Origin: Clostridia bacterium
Lineage (GTDB): Bacteria; Bacillota_A; Clostridia; Christensenellales; Aristaeellaceae
DNA: 10,271 nucleotides
Direction: 5' to 3'
Assembly: GCA_900754775.1 (NCBI GenBank)
Contig: CAAEDZ010000080.1
Coordinates: 1 to 10,271, forward strand
The notes beneath the pieces were generated by a model. The model saw only the letters and a list, made by a program, of their open reading frames with translations. It was not told where the DNA came from and searched no databases. Positions 1 through 5,414 of this stretch are shown here, one piece after another. Made by a program: the position numbers and the translations under genes. Within the stretch, counting starts at the first letter, position 1. Each line of letters opens with the position of its first letter.

Positions 1-71
1 ATGCGGGCCGCGAGCACAGGCGTCAGACCGTCCGCCATGCCGTAGCGCGTTTCGAGCCGAACCGTGTCCAT
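1..71 (-). CDS. Partial gene downstream of whiA, possibly degenerate HPr-like protein
   Basis: Only the first 23 codons are inside the window; the gene runs off the left edge. The ATG at 71 has a GGAGG ribosome binding site (80-84) eight bases upstream and lies 22 bp after the whiA stop, so it is very likely cotranscribed with whiA. The visible peptide begins MDTVRLETRYGMADGLTP. In many Firmicutes the gene after whiA encodes Crh or an HPr-like phosphocarrier, whose N-terminus has a beta strand followed by G-L-H-A-R-P. Laid against that, Gly-Met fits Gly-Leu, but the histidine and arginine positions hold Ala and Gly. If the alignment is right, this is an HPr fold without the phosphorylatable His. 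With 23 residues the family assignment is a guess; the gene start itself is well supported. Confidence 0.55.
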   Translation of the reverse strand, partial: MDTVRLETRYGMADGLTPVLAAR

Positions 72-93
72 TGGCAAAACCTCCGTTTCCCTG

Positions 94-1044
94 TCAGATG
101 TCTTCTTCTCCTTCGCGGAGGCCGGCGGCGATCTGCTTGAGCCGCCGCAGGCGCGAATTGACCCCCGATTTGCCGATCGGCGGGTCGCAGAACTCTCCCA
201 GCGCGGCCAACGGGTCCTCCGCATGCTCCGCACGCACGCGCGCCATCTCCCGCAGCGAGGCGGGAAGACGGTCCAGCCCGATCTTTCGCCGGATGAGTTC
301 TATGTCCGCAAGCTGCGCCTGCGCGTTTTCGATCTGCCTCGCCATGTTGCGTTCGTCACAGTTGAGCTGGCGGTTGATGCGGTTGCGCACATCCTTCTTC
401 ACCCGCACGTTTTCCAGCGTCATCATCGCGTTTTTGGCGCCTATGAGCGTCAGCGCGTCGGCAATTTGCTCTCCACCTTTCAAGTATACCACAAACTTTG
501 ACTTTCTGCACGTCTTTTTTGCGGAAATTTCAAAATAATTCAGCAGCATGATAACATGCTCGGCCAGCTCCTCGCTGGGGGCGGCAAACTCCATGTGATA
601 GGCGCGCTCCGGGTCGCTCACCGCCCCAGAGAGCAGAAACGCGCCGCGCAAAAACGCCTTGCGGCAGCAGGCGTAGGCGAGCGTCGACTCCTTGGGCACG
701 GCGCGCACGCCGAACAGCGCCTCCGCGTCGAGCAGGCCGCAGGCTTCGAGGATGGCGGCGCTGTCCTCGTCCGGCGGGGCCACCTGATAGCGCGTCTGGC
801 GGAGCTGGTCGGTCTTTGTCGTACTCAGTTCCGCGGTGACGCCAAAGAAGTTCTTCAAAAGCACGAAAAAGTGCCGCGCCACAAAGGCGTCGGGCGAGGC
901 GATGCGCAGGCGGTACTTCTCCCGCCCGATGTAGGCCACGCCGCCGCCAAAGAGCAGCGCGGCGGCTACCTCCGCGCGGGCGCAGCAGGGCTGTTCGACC
1001 TTTTCCCGCGCCAGTTCCCCGCGCGCGTCGGACGCAAAGGACAT
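94..1044 (-). CDS. whiA: WhiA, DNA-binding regulator of cell division and sporulation
   Basis: The 316-residue product matches WhiA, a DNA-binding protein with a LAGLIDADG homing-endonuclease-like N-terminal half and a C-terminal helix-turn-helix. In Streptomyces it controls sporulation septation; in Bacillus it affects division and chromosome segregation. The N-terminal region runs to about residue 210, with the family-typical segment RGAFLLSGAVSDPERAYHMEF at 133-153 (less its last residues) and YLKGGEQIADALTLIGA around 187-203. The C-terminal part carries the stretch ENVRVKKDVRNRINR (211-225) and the helix-turn-helix signature KSGVNSRLRRL (292-302). The ATG at 1044 is preceded by GGAGGGAG, six to eight bases upstream. 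The frame stays open upstream but lacks a ribosome binding site there and would overlap murB. It starts 22 bp after the murB stop, so the two are almost certainly one transcript. rapZ and yvcK, its usual neighbours, are missing here. Confidence 0.96.
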   Translation of the reverse strand: MSFASDARGELAREKVEQPCCARAEVAAALLFGGGVAYIGREKYRLRIASPDAFVARHFFVLLKNFFGVTAELSTTKTDQLRQTRYQVAPPDEDSAAILEACGLLDAEALFGVRAVPKESTLAYACCRKAFLRGAFLLSGAVSDPERAYHMEFAAPSEELAEHVIMLLNYFEISAKKTCRKSKFVVYLKGGEQIADALTLIGAKNAMMTLENVRVKKDVRNRINRQLNCDERNMARQIENAQAQLADIELIRRKIGLDRLPASLREMARVRAEHAEDPLAALGEFCDPPIGKSGVNSRLRRLKQIAAGLREGEEDI

Positions 1045-1066
1045 TTTTCTCCCTCCACGATGTTCT

Positions 1067-1981
1067 TCAGCGCGCCTCCTCGCCGACGACGCGCACTTCC
1101 ATTTCCAGATGCACGCCCGCGTTGGCATATACGCGCCTTTGCACCTCGGCGATGAGGTCAAGCACGTCCCTGGCCGTGGCCCCGCCGCGGTTGACGACGA
1201 ACCCGGCGTGCTTTTCGCTGACCTGCGCGCCGCCGACCGTCAGCCCTTTCAGCCCCGCCGCCTCGATCAGCGCCCCGGCAAAGTGGCCCTCGGGCCGCTT
1301 GAAGGTCGAGCCGGCGCTGGGGAAGGAAAGCGGCTGCTTCTCCCGCCGCCGGGCGTTCAATTCCCTCATGCGCGCGAGGATGGCCGCGGGGTCGTCCCGC
1401 GTGAGGCGGAAGCGCGCCCACAGCACGGGCAGGCCGCGTTTGAGCGGCAGCGTTACGCGGTAACCCATCTCCAGCGCCTCGCGACCGAGGATGACTTCCT
1501 CGCCGTCCAGCAGCACACACGCCTCGATGAGTACGTCCGAGAGCTGTCCGCCGTAGGCTCCGGCGTTCATGGCCACGCCGCCCCCGAGCGTGCCGGGGAT
1601 GCCGCCGGCAAACTCCAGCCCGGCAAGCCCCGCCTCCTGCGCCATGGAGGCAACGCGCGCAAGCGTCGCCCCCGCCTGCGCGGTCAGCACTTCGCCGTCG
1701 ACGTCCACGCGGGAAAAGCGCTCGCCCAGACAAATGACCAGCGCGCGCACGCCGCCATCGCGGACGATGAGGTTGGAGCCGTTGCCCATCAAAAGCGCCG
1801 GCAGGCCCAGTTCGCGGGCGATGTCCAGCGCCTGTTTGACCTGCGCGGCGCAGTCCGGCAGAAAGAACACGTCCGCCGGGCCGCCCACGCGCATGGTGGT
1901 GTGGGCGGCGAGGGGTTCATTTTGCAGGATTTGTTCGTCTCTGGCAATGGCGCGCAAACGGCGCATGAGTGCTTCTGTCAA
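1067..1981 (-). CDS. murB: MurB, UDP-N-acetylenolpyruvoylglucosamine reductase
   Basis: MurB reduces UDP-GlcNAc-enolpyruvate to UDP-N-acetylmuramic acid with FAD and NADPH, a cytoplasmic step of peptidoglycan precursor synthesis. Numbered from the TTG at 1981 (304 residues), the FAD-binding part shows NEPLAAHTTMRVGGPADVF (21-39), GNGSNLIVRDGG (66-77) and GGIPGTLGGGVAMNAGAYGG (126-145). The catalytic serine lies in GSTFKRP (224-230, Ser225). The C-terminal glutamate of LEMEVRVVGEE is the expected second acid-base residue (Glu295). Length and overall pattern fit the shorter, Bacillus-like MurB class. The start is uncertain. TTG at 1981 has GGGAG nine bases upstream; ATG at 1966, giving 299 residues, has only a weak AGAAG. 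A TTG at 2041 would place three hairpins inside the coding region and has no ribosome binding site. The gene is probably cotranscribed with the AI-2E gene upstream and whiA downstream. Confidence 0.95.
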   Translation of the reverse strand: MTEALMRRLRAIARDEQILQNEPLAAHTTMRVGGPADVFFLPDCAAQVKQALDIARELGLPALLMGNGSNLIVRDGGVRALVICLGERFSRVDVDGEVLTAQAGATLARVASMAQEAGLAGLEFAGGIPGTLGGGVAMNAGAYGGQLSDVLIEACVLLDGEEVILGREALEMGYRVTLPLKRGLPVLWARFRLTRDDPAAILARMRELNARRREKQPLSFPSAGSTFKRPEGHFAGALIEAAGLKGLTVGGAQVSEKHAGFVVNRGGATARDVLDLIAEVQRRVYANAGVHLEMEVRVVGEEAR

Positions 1982-1999
1982 GGGGTATCGCTCCCATCT

Positions 2000-2067
2000 C
2001 TCCGCGAGGGCGGAGCAAACTCGCCCCGTTGGGGCGGACAAAGCGCCGCCCCGGCGGGGAACGGCGC
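2000..2067 (-). promoter_or_regulatory. Three tandem stem-loops in the murB leader
   Basis: The roughly 100 bp between the AI-2E stop and the murB start hold three consecutive inverted repeats. The first (2043-2067) has a 6-bp GCGCCG/CGGCGC stem, a 2-nt bulge and a further 4-bp CCCC/GGGG stem. The second (2022-2036) is a perfect 6-bp stem, CGCCCC/GGGGCG, with a 3-nt loop. The third (2000-2015) is a perfect 6-bp stem, CTCCGC/GCGGAG, with a 4-nt loop. Read on the minus strand, the first is followed by TTTGT, a weak terminator-like tail. They may form an intercistronic attenuator or an mRNA processing or stabilising element. The stems are seen directly; the function is inferred. Confidence 0.5.
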
Positions 2068-2084
2068 GAAAGCGGTTTTCCGGC

Positions 2085-3275
2085 CTAGACGCCCGCGGCG
2101 GGCGGGCGCTTCTGCTTGCGGATATAGCGGTGGGCGCGCGGCGCCTCCTTGACGGAGGGGTCGGCGGGCTGGCTGAGCGCCGCCTTGAGGATGAGTACCA
2201 GCACCGGGCCGACCAGCATGCCGAGGAAACCCATCACGCGCAATCCCGCGTACATGGCGGCCATGGTCACCAGCGGGTACAGCCCCAATTGCACGCTGAC
2301 CACGCGCGGCTCGACGATCTGCCGGGTGACGATGGTGAGGATGTACAAAACCGCCACGCCCACGCCCAGGCCGATGTCGCCAGTGATGAAGCCAAAGGCG
2401 GACATGGGGATCAAAAACAGCCCCGCGCCGATGATGGGCAGCGCGTCCATGATGCCGATGAGCAGCGCCAGCAGCACCGAATACGGCACGCGCAGGATGA
2501 CGAAGCCCACGGACAGTTCCACGGCGATCAGCGCCATCATGATCAGCGCGGACTTGATCTGCCCGGCGATGCCGCGAAACACCGTGTCCTTGAGCAGTTT
2601 CAATTTGCCCGAGGCGCGCTGCGGTATCCAGCGCTCAAAAAAGGCGAAGATGCGCTTGCGGTCGGCCACCATGTAGAACGTGCCCATGATGGTCAGAACG
2701 ATGAAGAGGATGATCTGCGGCAGGTTCATCACCGTGGAGATCGTCCAGTTGCTCACCGTGCCCACCATGCTCAAAGAGAAGTTCTTGACAAACTCCAGCC
2801 CCTCGTTGACCACGGCGTTGATAAAGTCCGTGATCTCCGGCGGCACGTCGAACACCTGCCAGCCGAACATCTCCACGCCGAAGGTCTGGAAGCCGCCCTC
2901 CGCCGTCCATTGCTGAATGAACTCGCTGGCCTGACTGACCCAGCCGGGCAGGGCGGCGATCAGCGAGCGCATCTCCTCCACCACCCGCGCGCCGATCCAG
3001 AAGAGGATGAAGGAGACGATGCCGTACATGACGATGACGGCGATGAGGCTGGCCAGCTTGGCCGGCAATTTGATCTTGCGAAAGACATTTTCCAGCCGTT
3101 TGGCCACCGGGTGGATGACCCACGCCAGCACCATGGCGATCACCGAGGGGGCGATGTAGGAAAACAGACCGGCAAACGCCAAAAGCGCCAGCAGCACCAT
3201 CAGCACGATGGCCCCGCGGCGCGGCAGGTCGTTCCAGCGCTCGTTGAACTGCTTGACGTTTTCCCAGAAACCCAT
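2085..3275 (-). CDS. AI-2E family membrane protein (YtvI-like permease)
   Basis: The 396-residue product has the architecture of the AI-2E/UPF0118 family, which includes YtvI, a sporulation-associated membrane protein of Bacillus and Clostridia, and various efflux or signal-related permeases. Hydrophobic segments lie near 22-40, 42-56, 76-98, 186-206, 242-262, 265-290, 296-320 and 335-365. A soluble, partly amphipathic stretch (about 100-180) sits between the third and fourth, as is usual in the family. The C-terminal core carries the family-typical PIIGAG (280-285) and QIVEPRVVSVQLGLYPL (319-335). The C-terminus is basic and cytoplasmic by prediction. The ATG at 3275 has AGGAGG four bases upstream, and a sigma-A promoter lies 50-77 bases upstream. 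The longer open frame to 3317 would start at the transcription start and is unlikely. It is first gene of the probable operon with murB and whiA. The substrate is unknown, and assignment to YtvI rather than another subfamily is inferred. Confidence 0.9.
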   Translation of the reverse strand: MGFWENVKQFNERWNDLPRRGAIVLMVLLALLAFAGLFSYIAPSVIAMVLAWVIHPVAKRLENVFRKIKLPAKLASLIAVIVMYGIVSFILFWIGARVVEEMRSLIAALPGWVSQASEFIQQWTAEGGFQTFGVEMFGWQVFDVPPEITDFINAVVNEGLEFVKNFSLSMVGTVSNWTISTVMNLPQIILFIVLTIMGTFYMVADRKRIFAFFERWIPQRASGKLKLLKDTVFRGIAGQIKSALIMMALIAVELSVGFVILRVPYSVLLALLIGIMDALPIIGAGLFLIPMSAFGFITGDIGLGVGVAVLYILTIVTRQIVEPRVVSVQLGLYPLVTMAAMYAGLRVMGFLGMLVGPVLVLILKAALSQPADPSVKEAPRAHRYIRKQKRPPAAGV

Positions 3276-3323
3276 GGCTCCTCCTGTGCCGGGAAGCGTT
3301 CGCGCCTCCCGTCCCATGTATCT

Positions 3324-3352
3324 ATTATACGGGAAAGCGGAGCGTTTGTAAA
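3324..3352 (-). promoter_or_regulatory. Sigma-A promoter for the AI-2E - murB - whiA operon
   Basis: On the minus strand TTTACA (3347-3352) and TATAAT (3324-3329) are separated by exactly 17 bp: a perfect -10 and a five-of-six -35. The expected transcript start is near 3317, about 40 bases before the AI-2E ATG at 3275, leaving room for the AGGAGG ribosome binding site. It lies between the hypothetical gene ending at 3404 and the AI-2E gene. No clear rho-independent terminator separates them, so some readthrough from upstream is possible. Confidence 0.8.
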
Positions 3353-3403
3353 GCGAGCGCGTCCATCTTTAATGCGATTCCAATTTGACGAAATATGCGC
3401 CGC

Positions 3404-3940
3404 TCAACTCCGCGCCTCCTGCGCGCGCTTGCAGGCAAACAGGATGACCGCCAGCAGCAGGAGGGCGGCGGCGGCGACGGGATAGACCGTTGCGGCGATG
3501 CCGGACGTCCACGCGCGGTCGGGAAGTTCCCGCGCGATGAAGGGCTGGAAGAAGCGCAGCTCGTAAAGCAATGCCGCGCCCGCCGACAAAAACAGCAAAA
3601 CGGGCTTTTTGGCGAGGCTGAAGAGGAACGCCAGCAGCGCCAGCGCGCCGCCCGCGGCCATGACGGCGGTCACGAGCGCCGCAGAAAAGTCGTCCTCCAC
3701 CCGAAAAGCGTCCTGCGTATACCACGCGCACAGTTCAAAGGCGGAGAGGCTATCATCGTCCAAGCGCGAGAGGGGGAAGTTTTCCTCTTGCGCGGCGCGT
3801 TCCAGTTCCGCGCCGGAATACATGGCGCGCAGAAGTTCCAGCGCGGCCTTTCCCTCCTCGTTGAGGGCGCGGTACGGCAAAAAGAAAGCGGCGATCAGTA
3901 CGAGAGATACGATGATGGCGAGCGCTTTGACAAGGCCCAT
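3404..3940 (-). CDS. Unrecognised four-helix membrane protein
   Basis: I do not recognise this 178-residue protein. It starts with a hydrophobic segment (about 5-22) that could be a signal anchor. A hydrophilic, acidic domain follows (about 24-85, containing DDDS and several Glu), then three further hydrophobic helices near 87-108, 113-128 and 147-170, and a short basic tail KRAQEARS. This suggests an inner-membrane protein with an acidic domain of about 60 residues outside the cell, but topology is predicted by eye only. The ATG at 3940 is preceded by GGAGGGG five bases upstream; the frame extends to 3994 without a better site. The gene lies between the M16 peptidase and the AI-2E promoter and faces the same way as both. 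A strong inverted repeat at 4013-4042 separates it from the peptidase. A possible -10 (TAAAAT at 3993-3998) has no good -35. No function is proposed. Confidence 0.85.
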   Translation of the reverse strand: MGLVKALAIIVSLVLIAAFFLPYRALNEEGKAALELLRAMYSGAELERAAQEENFPLSRLDDDSLSAFELCAWYTQDAFRVEDDFSAALVTAVMAAGGALALLAFLFSLAKKPVLLFLSAGAALLYELRFFQPFIARELPDRAWTSGIAATVYPVAAAALLLLAVILFACKRAQEARS

Positions 3941-3992
3941 GCTATCCCCTCCAGGCGTTTGTAGGCGCCGCGGCCTGCGCGGCGGACAGCTC

Positions 3993-3998
3993 ATTTTA
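3993..3998 (-). promoter_or_regulatory. Weak candidate -10 element for the four-helix membrane protein
   Basis: TAAAAT on the minus strand is one mismatch from the -10 consensus and lies about 53 bases before the ATG at 3940. The best -35 look-alike, TAGACA, is 20 bp upstream and falls inside the inverted repeat at 4013-4042, so spacing is poor. It is listed because the gene otherwise depends on readthrough across that repeat. Confidence 0.25.
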
Positions 3999-4012
3999 CC
4001 ATGGATGGGCGC

Positions 4013-4042
4013 GAAGGCTGTCTACGCCGGTAGACAGCCTTC
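4013..4042 (-). repeat. Perfect 13-bp inverted repeat after the M16 peptidase gene
   Basis: GAAGGCTGTCTAC and GTAGACAGCCTTC pair over 13 bp without mismatch around a 4-nt loop. The repeat begins four bases after the peptidase stop codon (4047-4049). Neither strand has a U-tract beyond the stem, so it is not a classical rho-independent terminator. It could be a U-less terminator, or a 3' stem that blocks exonucleases and stabilises the upstream message. The stem is less GC-rich than the surrounding DNA. Confidence 0.75.
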
Positions 4043-4046
4043 GTTG

Positions 4047-5297
4047 TCAAATGTCCAGCCCTTTGAGCGCCTTCTCCGCGCCCTTGCCCACCAGCGCCAC
4101 GGACGGCTCGGCGGAGAGAAGCTCCTTCGCCAGTTCGTTCACGCCCTCAAAGGTCAGGCTGTCGATGGCGCGGATGACCTCTTCCTCGCTGCGCGTGCGG
4201 TTCAAAAGCAGCAGCCTGCGCCCGGCGGCGTTCATGCGCGCGGAGGTGGATTCCTGCCCGAGGATGTAGCCGGCTTTGAGCTGCTGGCGCGCCATGGCAA
4301 ATTCGGCGCGCGTCATGCCCTTTTGCGCCAGCGCGCGCACCTCCCTGAGCGTCATATCCACCACCTGCCTGAGCGAATCCGGCCGCGCGGCGGCGTAGAT
4401 GGTGGTCAGCCCGCAGTCCGTGTAGGAATTGGGGTAGCTGTAAATGGAGTAGGCAAGGCCGCTCTCCTCGCGGATCTTCTGAAACAGCCGCGAGGACATG
4501 CTGCCGCCCAGCACGCTGTTGACCACGGAAAATTCATAGCTGCGCTCGTCCCCTGTCTGCACGCCGGGAAAGCCGAGGCAGAGGTTCATCTGCTCCACGT
4601 CCTTTTCCCGCGCAAGGCGCGCGGGGCGCACGGCGTGGGTCTGCGTGTCGCGCGCATAGCGCTCGCCCGCGTTCCAGGAAAGCAGGTGCTTTTCCGCCAG
4701 CGCCGCCACCTGTTCCCAGTCGTAATGCCCGGCGATGGCCAGCACCGCGTTTTGGGGGGAATACATGTGATGCCAGTAGGCGTGGAGGTCTTCGCGGGTG
4801 AAGGCGGAAACGCGCTCCTCACTGCCGAGGATGGGGCGCGCCACGGGCTGGTCGCCGAAGTGGGCGAGCATGATCAGTTCGTGTACCACGTCCTCGGGCG
4901 TATCCTCAGCCATGGCGATCTCCTCCAGCACCACGCCCTTTTCCTTTTCCAGTTCCACGGGGTCGAACTTCGGCGCGGTGACGAGGTCAGAAAGCACGTC
5001 GATGGCCAGAGGCAGGTTTTCATCCACCACCTTGGCGTAAAAGCAGGTGCATTCCTTGGAGGTAAAGGCGTTGAGCTGCCCGCCCACGGCGTCCATTTCC
5101 TCGGCGATCTGGCGGGCGGTGCGCTTTTGCGTGCCCTTGAAGGCCATGTGTTCGAGGAAATGGCTGATGCCGGCCTCCGGGGGGATCTCGTGCTGCGAGC
5201 CCGCGCCCAGCCACAGGCCCACGGACACGGAGCGCACATGGTCGAGCCTTTCGCCGATGAGGCGCAGGCCGTTGGAAAGCGTGACCTGATCAAACAA
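4047..5297 (-). CDS. M16-family zinc metallopeptidase (YmxG/MlpA-like)
   Basis: The 416-residue product is an M16 (insulinase/processing-peptidase) protease. The inverted zinc motif HFLEH is at residues 46-50. The distal glutamate lies about 75 residues later in VLEEIAMAEDTPED (Glu125 or Glu126), so the active site looks intact. The C-terminal half holds the inactive-domain pattern with GGSMSSRLFQKIREESGLAYSI, here in part, including the family Arg and Tyr. M16 enzymes degrade short peptides in a clamshell cavity; the Bacillus homologue next to pnp is YmxG/MlpA, about the same length. The start is almost certainly TTG at 5297: GGGAGG (5307-5312) lies nine bases upstream, and translation from it begins FDQVTLSNGLR, where family members begin. 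The in-frame ATGs near 5354-5360 lie beyond this site and would add about 20 residues in a hairpin-rich region. It follows pnp by about 118 bp, as in other Firmicutes. Confidence 0.94.
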   Translation of the reverse strand: MFDQVTLSNGLRLIGERLDHVRSVSVGLWLGAGSQHEIPPEAGISHFLEHMAFKGTQKRTARQIAEEMDAVGGQLNAFTSKECTCFYAKVVDENLPLAIDVLSDLVTAPKFDPVELEKEKGVVLEEIAMAEDTPEDVVHELIMLAHFGDQPVARPILGSEERVSAFTREDLHAYWHHMYSPQNAVLAIAGHYDWEQVAALAEKHLLSWNAGERYARDTQTHAVRPARLAREKDVEQMNLCLGFPGVQTGDERSYEFSVVNSVLGGSMSSRLFQKIREESGLAYSIYSYPNSYTDCGLTTIYAAARPDSLRQVVDMTLREVRALAQKGMTRAEFAMARQQLKAGYILGQESTSARMNAAGRRLLLLNRTRSEEEVIRAIDSLTFEGVNELAKELLSAEPSVALVGKGAEKALKGLDI

Positions 5298-5331
5298 AAG
5301 AGGATACCTCCCGGAAAGATATGTCTTAGGT

Positions 5332-5400
5332 TTCCCCCGCGCGGGGAAGACCATGCGCAAGCGGCCCCCGGGCCGGAACGCTCCGGCGCGCGGGGGCCGC
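5332..5400 (-). other. Two stem-loops between pnp and the peptidase gene
   Basis: The larger inverted repeat (5361-5400) pairs GCGGCCCCCG with CGGGGGCCGC over 10 bp and holds an inner 5-bp GCCGG/CCGGC stem. It begins about 14 bases after the pnp stop. The smaller one (5332-5348) pairs TTCCCC with GGGGAA. Neither is followed by a U-run on the minus strand. They probably act as a 3' stabiliser of pnp mRNA or as a partial terminator that lowers peptidase expression. This is inferred from position only. Confidence 0.55.
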
Positions 5401-5414
5401 CATGAACTTATCGC

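Noticed and set aside
1982..2041. Longer murB form starting at TTG 2041
   Set aside because: There is no ribosome binding site, and the extra residues would be encoded by hairpin-forming leader DNA.
1569..3485. 638-codon plus-strand open frame
   Set aside because: It lies antisense to murB and the AI-2E gene, is full of His, Asp, Gln and Arg, as antisense frames of GC-rich genes are, has no ribosome binding site and matches nothing.
3609..5405. 598-codon plus-strand open frame
   Set aside because: It is antisense to the M16 peptidase and the small membrane gene, both of which have ribosome binding sites and, for the peptidase, clear family motifs.
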